Shown here one piece after another: positions 1-6,225 of a DNA stretch of 7,324 nt. The stretch's first letter is position 1; each line of letters starts with the position of its first letter. The stretch is from assembly GCA_964418425.1 (NCBI GenBank), contig CAYQLT010000097.1, positions 1-7,324 on the forward strand, read 5' to 3'. The position numbers and the translations under genes are program-made. A model generated the notes under the pieces. The model was not told where the DNA came from, did not search any database, and worked only from the letters and a program-made list of their open reading frames with translations. Source of the DNA: CAYQLT01 sp964418425. GTDB taxonomy: Bacteria; Bacillota; Limnochordia; Limnochordales; Geochordaceae.

Positions 1-17
1 CCGGGCCGCTTCTTGGG

Positions 18-80
18 ACGTGCACGGCCTCGACCCCCAGGCTCCCCAGGGAGCCGGGGTCGAGGCCGTGACGTTTTTGT
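18..80 (+). terminator. Strong intrinsic terminator of an upstream gene outside the window
   Basis: A perfect 15-bp stem pairs 23-37 (CACGGCCTCGACCCC) with 56-70. After a 2-base bulge (38-39) it continues as a 6-bp stem, 40-45 with 50-55, closed by a CCAG loop. ACGT at 18-21 can also pair with ACGT at 71-74 if G22 is bulged. Five T residues follow directly at 74-78. The T-run lies only on the right-hand side, so the element acts on plus-strand transcripts. It would end a gene whose stop codon is just left of the window. The stem is long for an intrinsic terminator, but the layout is otherwise classical. Confidence 0.85.
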
Positions 81-347
81 GTCACTCGGCAGCAAGGCGT
101 GGGCCTTGGGGTCGTTTTCGTGGTCGGCGTGGTGTTTTCCGGTGGCCGTATGTTGCCCGGAGCTTCCACTCCTGAGGGAGCCTGCCCTGCCGTCGCCGGC
201 ACGCGCGGGCTCCTCATCGCTTGTCGGGGGGCCCGGCGTTGGCCCGTACATGTGCCGGATTCCGGTTGTGGATTTCGTGCTCGAAGCGCTGGTGGTCATC
301 GTGGGATGGGTTGGCTGTCTCCCGCGCCGACCACGGCTTATTAAGGC
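81..347. other. Intergenic stretch without a supportable gene
   Basis: These 267 bases lie between the terminator and the Fic promoter. Short open frames exist on the plus strand, for example 99-344 starting at GTG. Their translations are low-complexity, match no family I recognise, and lack a convincing ribosome binding site. A start-less minus-strand frame crosses 214-396 and is discussed under findings. I see no RNA gene, no clear repeat and no mobile-element end here. Confidence 0.6.
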
Positions 348-377
348 TTGACAGGCTATCACTGAATAACTCATCCT
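348..377 (+). promoter_or_regulatory. Candidate sigma70-type promoter of the Fic gene
   Basis: TTGACA at 348-353 matches the -35 consensus perfectly and lies in an AT-richer patch of otherwise GC-rich DNA. No consensus -10 box follows. The best fit is CATCCT at 372-377 with an 18-base spacer, which keeps the key second A and last T. ACTCAT at 369-374 with a 15-base spacer is a poorer choice. Transcription would begin near 384-386, about 25 bases before the ATG at 411. The weak -10 fits a promoter kept low or controlled by a bound protein. Confidence 0.5.
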
Positions 378-397
378 TGTGTTCAGCAAGACTGAAT
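361..397. promoter_or_regulatory. Operator-like CTGAA/TTCAG half-sites overlapping the Fic promoter
   Basis: ACTGAAT occurs twice in direct orientation, at 361-367 and 391-397, exactly 30 bases apart (about three helical turns). An inverted TTCAG lies at 382-386. TTCAG and the second CTGAA (392-396) form a 5-bp inverted repeat with a 5-base centre. The first CTGAA (362-366) and TTCAG form a wider inverted pair. The first half-site lies between the candidate -35 and -10, and the TTCAG lies at the expected start point, so a bound protein would block transcription. The C-terminal winged helix of the Fic protein encoded next makes autoregulation an obvious possibility. The repeats are seen in the sequence; the function is inference. 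Confidence 0.4.
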
Positions 398-410
398 TAG
401 GGAACCGAGG

Positions 411-1577
411 ATGAAGAGAGGTCTAACGGGACGATACGAGACGTTCCGCATCGGGGGCGAGACGGTTCGGGCCTTCGTGCCGCACCCGTTACCCCCCGAG
501 CCGCCCCTTGTTCTGAGCGGCGCGCGCCAGGTACTTCTCGAGCGAGCGCTCCTGGCCCTGGGGCGCCTCGACAGCATCGCCACCCTGCTGCCCGATCCCC
601 ATCTCTTCCTTTACGCCTATGTGCGGAAGGAAGCGGTACTTTCCTCGCAGATCGAGGGCACCCAGTCCTCCCTGTCCGACCTCCTGCTGTTTGAACTGGA
701 AGAGGCGCCGGGCGTCCCGGTGGACGACGTGGTGGAGGTGTCCAACTACGTGGCCGCGCTGGAGCATGGCCTTGCGCGGCTGCGGGAAGGGTTCCCCCTT
801 TCGAACCGCCTAATCCGTGAGGTCCATGCCAGGCTCCTATCGCGCGGGCGCGGAAGCTACAAACAGCCTGGCGAGTTTCGCCGCTCCCAGAACTGGATCG
901 GGGGCACCCGGCCGGGGAATGCCCATTTCGTTCCGCCGCCTCCGCACGCCGTGGAAGAGTGCATGGGCCAACTCGAACGGTTCATCCACGACAGGGATGC
1001 GCCTGTGCCGGTGCTCGTCAAGGCTGCCCTGGCACACGTCCAGTTCGAGACGATTCATCCTTTCCTGGACGGCAACGGGCGGGTGGGGCGCCTGCTCATC
1101 ACGCTGCTTCTGTGCGATGCCGGCGTGCTCACCCAGCCGCTCTTGTACCTGAGCCTTTACTTCAAGCAGCACCGTGCCGAGTACTACCGCTTGCTCGACC
1201 AGGTGCGCACGGAGGGAGACTGGGAGGCGTGGCTCGACTTTTTCCTGGAGGGTGTACAGACCACCGCCGCCGGTGCCGTCACGACGGCGCAGCGCTTGGT
1301 GGAGTTGTTTGACACCGATGCCGCACGGATCCAAGGCAGCGGCCGGGCGGCCGGTTCAGCGCTGCGCGTGCTGGCTGCCATGCGGGAGCGACCGCTGATC
1401 TCGCTCAGGGAGGCGTGCCGGCGTACCGGGCTCTCGTTTCCCGCAGCGACCACCGGGATGAACGTGCTGGTTAAGCTCAGCATCGCCCGCGAGCTGACGG
1501 GCAGAAGGCGCAACAGGCTCTTTGTGTACGACCGATACCTCAAGGTGTTGACCGAAGGGACGGAGCCGTTGCCATAA
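411..1577 (+). CDS. Fic domain protein, class II, with C-terminal winged helix (protein adenylyltransferase-like)
   Basis: This 388-residue cytosolic protein probably transfers AMP (or another nucleotide part) from a nucleotide to a hydroxyl side chain of a target protein. Residues 1-100 form the Fic N-terminal helical region, with the self-inhibitory motif SSQIEG at 78-83; its Glu82 would block ATP gamma-phosphate binding. The Fic core holds a target-docking flap near 164-178 and the complete catalytic motif HPFLDGNGRVGR at 216-227 (His216, Asp220, Asn222, Arg224, Arg227). Residues 331-373 look like a winged helix-turn-helix. An inhibitory motif placed N-terminal to the core defines class II Fic proteins, and the length is typical of Fic-wHTH proteins. 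No separate antitoxin gene is seen, as expected for a self-inhibited form. The start is supported by AGGGA at 399-403, seven bases before ATG. The TAA stop is 65 bases before the transporter operon, so read-through is possible. The target is unknown. Confidence 0.93.
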   Translation: MKRGLTGRYETFRIGGETVRAFVPHPLPPEPPLVLSGARQVLLERALLALGRLDSIATLLPDPHLFLYAYVRKEAVLSSQIEGTQSSLSDLLLFELEEAPGVPVDDVVEVSNYVAALEHGLARLREGFPLSNRLIREVHARLLSRGRGSYKQPGEFRRSQNWIGGTRPGNAHFVPPPPHAVEECMGQLERFIHDRDAPVPVLVKAALAHVQFETIHPFLDGNGRVGRLLITLLLCDAGVLTQPLLYLSLYFKQHRAEYYRLLDQVRTEGDWEAWLDFFLEGVQTTAAGAVTTAQRLVELFDTDAARIQGSGRAAGSALRVLAAMRERPLISLREACRRTGLSFPAATTGMNVLVKLSIARELTGRRRNRLFVYDRYLKVLTEGTEPLP

Positions 1578-1612
1578 GCGGGGAAGGACATGACAGCGTT
1601 TGGGCGAATGAC

Positions 1613-1636
1613 TCTCCCTGCGAGATCGGGGGGAGA
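1613..1636 (+). promoter_or_regulatory. Ribosome binding site of the binding-protein gene, able to fold into a hairpin
   Basis: GGGGGGAG at 1628-1635 lies seven bases before the ATG at 1643 and is a strong Shine-Dalgarno sequence. TCTCCC at 1613-1618 is exactly complementary to GGGAGA at 1631-1636 with a 12-base loop, so the transcript could hide its own ribosome binding site. The short stem and wide loop make it only moderately stable. No riboswitch-like conserved core is visible in the 65-base gap. Confidence 0.4.
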
Positions 1637-1642
1637 CAACGG

Positions 1643-2992
1643 ATGCGAAAAGAGGGCCGGGCGTTCGGCTGCTGGCGGGTCGCTCTGGCGGCGGTACTCG
1701 TACTGGCGTCCGCGGGGGTTCCTGCGTTCGCGCAAAGCCGTCAGCTGGTGGTCGTCACGTCGTTTCCGAAAGAGCTCTTCGAGACCTACAAACAGGCTTT
1801 CGAGGCCCGGTACCCCGGCGTGGAGGTGGTCATCACCCAAAAGCAGACCTCCGCCGGCGTGACCTACGTGCGCGAGACGGCGGCGAGGCCCGTGGCCGAT
1901 ATTTTCTGGGCGAGCGCCGTGGATGCGTTCATGTATCTCAAACAGCTGGGCCTGCTGCAGCCGTACCGGCCGCCCGCCGCCATCATGCAGCGCATCGCTT
2001 CGCAGATCGGGAGCTTTCCCGTGCACGACCCGGACGGGTACTACCTGGGGTTTGCCGTGAGCGGTTACGGCATCATGTGGAACAAGCCCTACCTGCAGGC
2101 GCACCGCCTGCCCGAACCCCGGGAGTGGGACGACCTCGTGCGCCCGGAGTACTACGGGCACGTGGTCATCAGCAGCCCGTCTCGCAGCGGCACCACGCAC
2201 CTGACCATTGAGGCGATCCTTCAGGCGTACGGCTGGGAGAAGGGCTGGGAGCTGCTTTTGGCCATGGGCGGCAACATGGGCACCATCACCGAGCGCAGCT
2301 TCGGGGTACCCGAGGCGGTCACCTCCGGCCAGTACGGCATAGGGGTCGTCATCGACTTCTTCGGCCTGTCCGCGATCGCCACCGGCCAGCCGGTCGGGTT
2401 CGCCTATCCCTCCAAGACCGCGATGGTGCCTGCCAACGTGGGCATTCTCAAGGGCGCGCCCAACGTGGACAACGCCCGGCGTTTCGTCGATTTTCTCCTG
2501 AGCGAGGAGGGGCAGCGGCTTTTGTTCAAGCCGGAGATCGGTCGGTTGCCTGTGGATCCCGGACTCTATGCGCAGGCCCCGCCGGGGTTTCCGAACCCGT
2601 TTGCGATGAAGGAGATCGGGATTGACTTCAACGCGGACCTGTCCTCGAACCGCTACCAGCTCATCAACATCCTGTACGACCAGATCATCACCTTCCGGCA
2701 CGGCGAGCTGAAGGCCGCCTGGGGTGCCATCCACCGGGCGCAGGCGGCGCTGGCCGCCTCGCGGGGCGACCAGGCCCAACAGGCCCGGCCGCTCCTGGAG
2801 GAGGCTCGACGCCTGGCCAGCGGGGTGCCGGTCCCCGAAGGCCAGGCCAACGACCCGGATTTTAACCGCCGCATCGAACAGGATGCGTCGTTTCGGGCAG
2901 CCCTGGAGCGGGAATGGGACCAGTTCGCCCGCGACCGATACAACCGCGCCGCCGCGGCAGCCCGGGAAGCCGAACGGCTGGCCCGGCGCTGA
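1643..2992 (+). CDS. ABC importer solute-binding protein, COG1840-like (PgtC/AfuA superfamily), possibly for a phosphorylated anion
   Basis: This 449-residue exported protein would capture the substrate and hand it to the permease encoded next. Residues 1-30 are a signal peptide: RK at the start, hydrophobic core about 13-25, and probable signal peptidase I cleavage after AFA (28-30). No lipobox Cys follows. The two-lobed binding fold spans about 33-328, opening with VVVTSFPKELF (36-46), and carries SRSGTTH (180-186) and TITERSFGVPEAV (214-226). Ferric-binding relatives have adjacent tyrosines in a position corresponding to VIDFF (236-240), so they are absent here. The SGT segment and overall look recall PgtC-like and phosphonate-type receptors. 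Residues 329-449 are an added, mostly helical, Arg/Ala/Glu-rich region, making the protein longer than the usual 330-350 residues. The strong ribosome binding site seven bases before ATG fixes the start. The family is fairly sure; the substrate is inference. Confidence 0.88.
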   Translation: MRKEGRAFGCWRVALAAVLVLASAGVPAFAQSRQLVVVTSFPKELFETYKQAFEARYPGVEVVITQKQTSAGVTYVRETAARPVADIFWASAVDAFMYLKQLGLLQPYRPPAAIMQRIASQIGSFPVHDPDGYYLGFAVSGYGIMWNKPYLQAHRLPEPREWDDLVRPEYYGHVVISSPSRSGTTHLTIEAILQAYGWEKGWELLLAMGGNMGTITERSFGVPEAVTSGQYGIGVVIDFFGLSAIATGQPVGFAYPSKTAMVPANVGILKGAPNVDNARRFVDFLLSEEGQRLLFKPEIGRLPVDPGLYAQAPPGFPNPFAMKEIGIDFNADLSSNRYQLINILYDQIITFRHGELKAAWGAIHRAQAALAASRGDQAQQARPLLEEARRLASGVPVPEGQANDPDFNRRIEQDASFRAALEREWDQFARDRYNRAAAAAREAERLARR

Positions 2993-2994
2993 CC

Positions 2995-3016
2995 GCCGGC
3001 TAGCTGGCGAGCCGGC
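2995..3016 (+). repeat. Intercistronic hairpin between binding-protein and permease genes
   Basis: GCCGGCT (2995-3001) and AGCCGGC (3010-3016) form a perfect 7-bp stem with an 8-base loop, starting two bases after the binding-protein stop codon. No T-run follows, so it is not an intrinsic terminator. A stem directly behind a binding-protein gene is a known way to protect the upstream mRNA from 3' decay, giving more binding protein than membrane subunits. The permease ribosome binding site begins three bases after the stem. The fold is seen; the role is inference. Confidence 0.5.
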
Positions 3017-3031
3017 GCAGGTAGTCTCGCC

Positions 3032-4774
3032 GTGTCCATGTCTTCATCGGGTCAGTGGACGTCCGTGATGGCACCCGCAGCCGCCTGGGCTCGGCGGCTG
3101 CGGGCGTATGACGGGGCGCACCTCGCCCTGCTCGCGGGCCTGCTAGGGCTGTTGGGGATCTTCATCGCCTACCCGGTGGTGCGGGTGGTGTACGTAGCGG
3201 TCGCCGACCCGACCGCCGGGTGGACGCTGGTACACCTGCGGGCGTTTTTCCAGCGGCCCCTGTTCATGGAGGCACTGACCAACAGCCTTCTGGCCGGGCT
3301 GGTGGCGGTTCTGGGCGGCACGGTGCTGTCGCTGCCTTTAGCGTACCTGCTGGTGCGCTACGATTTCCCGGGGCGTAGCCTGGTGCAGACCCTGTCCGTC
3401 TTGCCGCTGGTTGTGCCGCCTTTTGTGGGTGCGATCTCCTTGCAGCAGGTCCTGGGGCGTACCGGGATGGTCAACCTGCTGCTTCTGCGGTGGTTCGGCA
3501 CGACGGTGCCGTTCATGGAGGGCCTGGCCGGCGTCATGCTGGTACAGACCCTTCACTACTTCCCGTTCATCCTGGTGAACACGGCCGCCGCCTTAGGCCG
3601 TGTGGACCGCTCCCTGGAGGAGATGGGGCAGAACCTGGGGTGCCACGGCCTGCGGCTGTTCCGGCGCATCACCTTCCCGCTGGTCATGCCGGGGTACATC
3701 GCGGGGGCCGTGCTGGTCTTCATCAAGGTCGTCGACGACCTGGGCACGCCCCTGATGCTCAACTTCACCAAGATGCTGGCGCCCCAGGCCTACCTGCGGG
3801 TGACCACGATTGGGTTGGAAGACGTCTCGGGATACGTCATCTGCCTCATTCTGGTGGGCATCTCGGTCACAGCCCTTGCGGCGGCGATGAAGGTGCTGAG
3901 CTTGCGGGAGTACGCCTCCATCCAGCGGGGGCCCGCGGCGGAGGAAGCCCAGCAGCGGCTGCGGGGCTGGCGGCTGGCCGGCGGTTGGGCTCTGGTGGCT
4001 TTCGTGCTGGGCGTCGCCCTGATCCCTCACGTGGGCATCTTTCTCCTGTCTTTCGCCCGGCGATGGAGTTTCAGCGTCCTGCCTGCGGCCTACACCCTCA
4101 GCCATTACGGCGAGATCCTGTTCCGGGCGCCGCACTTCATGAAAAACACGCTGGCTTACGGGGTACTGGCGGCAGCCATGGACGTTCTGCTCGGGGCGCT
4201 TATCGCCTACCTGCTCCTGCGAGGGCGCATCCCCGGGCGAGGGTTGCTGGATGCCCTGGCTGTGCTGCCGCTGGCCATCCCGGGGGTCGTGCTGGGAATC
4301 GGGTACCTGCGGGCCTTCCATGGCGTCACCCTGCCCGGCGGCGCCAGCCTGACGGGAAGCTGGGTCATCCTGGTCATCGCCTACGCCGTGCGGCGCCTGC
4401 CCTACACGGTCAGGGCGTGCTATGCGGCCATGCAGCAGATCCACGTGGCTTTGGAGGAGGCCGCGATGAACCTCGGCGCACCTCGCACCCGAACCTTCCT
4501 GCGGGTGACGGTGCCCCTGATGGCGGGGGGCATGCTCGGGGGCGGTATCCTGGCCTTCGTCACCTCGGCGGTGGAACTCAGCGCCACCATGGTTCTGGTC
4601 AACCGCATGGAGCAGGGGCCTCTCGCTTACGGCATCTACGTCTACATGCAAAGCGCCCTGGGGCGAGGGCCCGGAGCCGCCATGGGGGTGGTCACCATCC
4701 TGATGGTGGGCCTGGGCACGTACCTGGCCAACCGGCTCTTCGGCGGCCGGGGCCAGGCGATGTTCCGGCTGTGA
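3032..4774 (+). CDS. Fused two-domain ABC transporter permease (FbpB/ThiP-type, COG1178)
   Basis: This 580-residue inner-membrane protein forms the whole translocation channel, because it joins two permease domains that other importers make as separate chains. Hydrophobic segments lie near 31-56, 86-108, 119-140, 162-185, 219-235 and 266-288 in the first half, and near 317-340, 371-396, 403-425, 441-455, 497-515 and 548-566 in the second. Each half has a cytoplasmic EAA coupling loop: LEEMGQNLG (195-203) followed by FPLVMPG, and LEEAAMNLG (474-482) followed by VPLMAGG. These dock on the ATPase. A hydrophilic linker at about 290-315 separates the halves. The length suits the fused family. The start is uncertain. 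GTG at 3032 has AGGTAG (3019-3024) upstream, while ATG at 3038 and ATG at 3068 are in frame but less well served. It lies 39 bases after the binding-protein gene and 27 before the ATPase gene. Confidence 0.92.
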   Translation: MSMSSSGQWTSVMAPAAAWARRLRAYDGAHLALLAGLLGLLGIFIAYPVVRVVYVAVADPTAGWTLVHLRAFFQRPLFMEALTNSLLAGLVAVLGGTVLSLPLAYLLVRYDFPGRSLVQTLSVLPLVVPPFVGAISLQQVLGRTGMVNLLLLRWFGTTVPFMEGLAGVMLVQTLHYFPFILVNTAAALGRVDRSLEEMGQNLGCHGLRLFRRITFPLVMPGYIAGAVLVFIKVVDDLGTPLMLNFTKMLAPQAYLRVTTIGLEDVSGYVICLILVGISVTALAAAMKVLSLREYASIQRGPAAEEAQQRLRGWRLAGGWALVAFVLGVALIPHVGIFLLSFARRWSFSVLPAAYTLSHYGEILFRAPHFMKNTLAYGVLAAAMDVLLGALIAYLLLRGRIPGRGLLDALAVLPLAIPGVVLGIGYLRAFHGVTLPGGASLTGSWVILVIAYAVRRLPYTVRACYAAMQQIHVALEEAAMNLGAPRTRTFLRVTVPLMAGGMLGGGILAFVTSAVELSATMVLVNRMEQGPLAYGIYVYMQSALGRGPGAAMGVVTILMVGLGTYLANRLFGGRGQAMFRL

Positions 4775-4801
4775 GCCAGCTGTCGGGGATGGCGCCTCAA
4801 G

Positions 4802-6025
4802 GTGGGGGAAGCGGTGCAGACGACCAGGGCTCAGACCAAGGTGGCCGCAACCGAAGAGGGAGAGGCGACGCCCCGGGGGGTGCCGGTGGCCGTCCGGCTG
4901 GTTGGGGTCACGAAGCGGTTCGGCGATACGGTGGCCGTGGATCGCGTGGACCTGGAAGTGCGGCCTGGTGAGTTCTTTACGCTGCTGGGGCCATCGGGGT
5001 GCGGCAAGACCACCACCCTTCGCATGGTGGCGGGCTTTGTGGAGCCGGATTCGGGGGATGTCTACTTCGGAGAACGGCGGATGAACGGGGTGCCGCCGTG
5101 GTCCCGCCAGACGGGGATGGTCTTCCAGAACTACGCGCTCTGGCCGCACCTCAGCGTTTTCGAGAACGTGGCTTTCGGCCTGCGGGAACGCCGGGTGGCG
5201 GGCCAGGTGCTGCAGAGGAAGGTGTGCGCCGCCCTGGAGCTGGTGGGCCTGGCGGGATTTGAGAAGCGGCGCCCTTCCCAGCTGTCAGGGGGCCAGCAGC
5301 AACGGGTGGCCCTGGCCCGAACCCTGGTGGTGGAGCCGGCGGTACTACTGCTGGACGAGCCGCTGAGCAACCTGGACGCCAAGCTGCGCTGGCAGATGAG
5401 GGAGGAGCTGGTGCGCCTGCAGCGCCAGCTGGGCATCACCACCATCTGCGTCACCCACGATCAGGAGGAGGCGCTGGCCCTGTCCGACCGCATCGCGGTC
5501 ATGCGGGACGGCCGCATCCTGCAGGTGGGGACGCCGCAGGAGATCTACCAAGCGCCCGCGCACCCGTTTGTGGCCGAGTTCGTGGGGGTCGCCAACCGGC
5601 TGGAGGGGGTTGTGGAAGAGGTGGTGCGGCCCGGCGCCGCCGCGCTGTACCGGGTGAGAACCCGCCTGGGCGTCACCATCTGGGCCGCTCGGACAGGCCG
5701 AAGCGGCCTGGGCCCGGGTGTGCCGGTGGTGGCGGTGGTACGCCCGGAGGCGGTCTCCCTCGGCTCGGCGGCCGTCTCTGCAGGCCCGCCGGACGGCCGG
5801 ACCGGGCCGCAGGCCCTTGATGCTCGCGAGCAGCAGACGCTCAACGCACTGGACGGGCGGGTTCGGCTGGCCACGTACCTGGGCGACGTGCTGCAGTATG
5901 AGGTGGTGCTGCAGGACGGTAGCGTCTTTCGGGCCAACGTTGTCAACCCTCGGGATCACCGCCTGCGGGCCGTGGGAAGTCCCGTGCGGCTGACGTTCGA
6001 GCCCCACGATGTGGTCCTGGTTTAA
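4802..6025 (+). CDS. ABC transporter ATP-binding subunit with TOBE domain (PotA/FbpC/UgpC-like, COG3842)
   Basis: This 407-residue cytoplasmic subunit would form the ATPase dimer that drives the importer. The nucleotide-binding domain (about 31-265) is complete: Walker A GPSGCGKT (63-70), Q-loop Gln109 in VFQNYALWPH, signature LSGGQQQR (161-168), Walker B LLLDEP (182-187), D-loop SNLD (189-192) and switch histidine 219 in VTHDQEEA. The sequence PLSNLDAKLR is characteristic of the spermidine/ferric/sugar-phosphate importer ATPases. Residues about 268-407 form the C-terminal TOBE regulatory region. They include a Pro/Gly/Ala-rich stretch at about 320-340 that looks like an insertion between beta strands. 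About 30 residues precede the first strand, more than is usual, so the true start may be later (GTG at 4814, or even GTG at 4880 or 4886). All catalytic residues are present, so it should be active. It is the last gene of the operon. Confidence 0.95.
   Translation: MGEAVQTTRAQTKVAATEEGEATPRGVPVAVRLVGVTKRFGDTVAVDRVDLEVRPGEFFTLLGPSGCGKTTTLRMVAGFVEPDSGDVYFGERRMNGVPPWSRQTGMVFQNYALWPHLSVFENVAFGLRERRVAGQVLQRKVCAALELVGLAGFEKRRPSQLSGGQQQRVALARTLVVEPAVLLLDEPLSNLDAKLRWQMREELVRLQRQLGITTICVTHDQEEALALSDRIAVMRDGRILQVGTPQEIYQAPAHPFVAEFVGVANRLEGVVEEVVRPGAAALYRVRTRLGVTIWAARTGRSGLGPGVPVVAVVRPEAVSLGSAAVSAGPPDGRTGPQALDAREQQTLNALDGRVRLATYLGDVLQYEVVLQDGSVFRANVVNPRDHRLRAVGSPVRLTFEPHDVVLV
4804..4816 (+). promoter_or_regulatory. 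Shine-Dalgarno and alternative GTG start for the ATPase gene
   Basis: GGGGGAAG at 4804-4811 is the strongest ribosome binding sequence in the permease-ATPase gap. It precedes an in-frame GTG at 4814-4816 by two to four bases. The longer reading from GTG at 4802 would contain this motif inside the gene and depends on GGGGA at 4785-4789, 12 bases away. Translation from 4814 would give a protein four residues shorter. Neither spacing is ideal. Confidence 0.4.
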
Positions 6026-6225
6026 CCCGGCGCAGCCCGCAAATGTTCATCGGTTCCCCTCCGATTCCTGACGTGACCCCGGCAGCGGGCTTCACTCCGG
6101 CTGCTCGCTCGGCGGAAGCGCTTGCCCCGGCACCGGGCCTCGGCTTGGGGGTTGGTCGCCCGGCACGACCTCGGTGACCCACCCGATGCCGCCGAACGGT
6201 CGCTGCGGCGTCGCGTTGCGTGGCC
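6026..6225. other. Convergent intergenic region, no clear terminator
   Basis: The importer operon (plus strand) and the beta-lactamase-like gene (minus strand) end tail-to-tail here, so terminators for both strands are expected. The only candidates are weak. GCTTC (6089-6093) pairs with GAAGC (6115-6119) around an inner CCG/CGG pairing (6097-6099 with 6110-6112). GCCGC (6188-6192) pairs with GCGGC (6205-6209). Neither is followed by a T-run on either strand. I see no gene. Confidence 0.45.

Noticed and set aside
13..351. Plus-strand open frames 13-351 and 99-344 as small genes
   Set aside because: The first starts inside or before the terminator stem, neither has a good ribosome binding site, and neither translation resembles a protein family or a plausible small membrane protein along its length.
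1184..2779. Long minus-strand open frame of 531 codons opposite the Fic and binding-protein genes
   Set aside because: It is a mirror frame of two clearly recognisable coding genes. Its translation is rich in Arg, Gly and His without motifs, as expected from GC-rich antisense frames.
3493..3532. Frameshift or break in the permease gene, suggested by the long overlapping frame starting at 3490
   Set aside because: The permease frame runs unbroken through all twelve hydrophobic segments and both EAA loops, so the gene is intact.
3490..5149. Long frames 3490-4971 (plus) and 3593-5149 (minus) across permease and ATPase genes
   Set aside because: The real frames carry EAA loops, Walker motifs and membrane segments. 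These alternatives give low-complexity Gly/Pro/His/Arg strings.
6034..6091. AGCCCGC (6034-6040) and GCGGGCT (6085-6091) as a terminator stem for the importer operon
   Set aside because: The loop would be 44 bases and there is no T-run, so it does not look like an intrinsic terminator.
6092..6225. Open minus-strand frame after the hydrolase stop, reading RPFGGIGWVTEVVPGDQP near its middle, as a frameshifted C-terminal extension of the hydrolase
   Set aside because: The hydrolase already ends at a normal family length, the frame has no start codon, and the end becomes Pro-rich and uninformative. Chance openness in GC-rich DNA is the simpler explanation.
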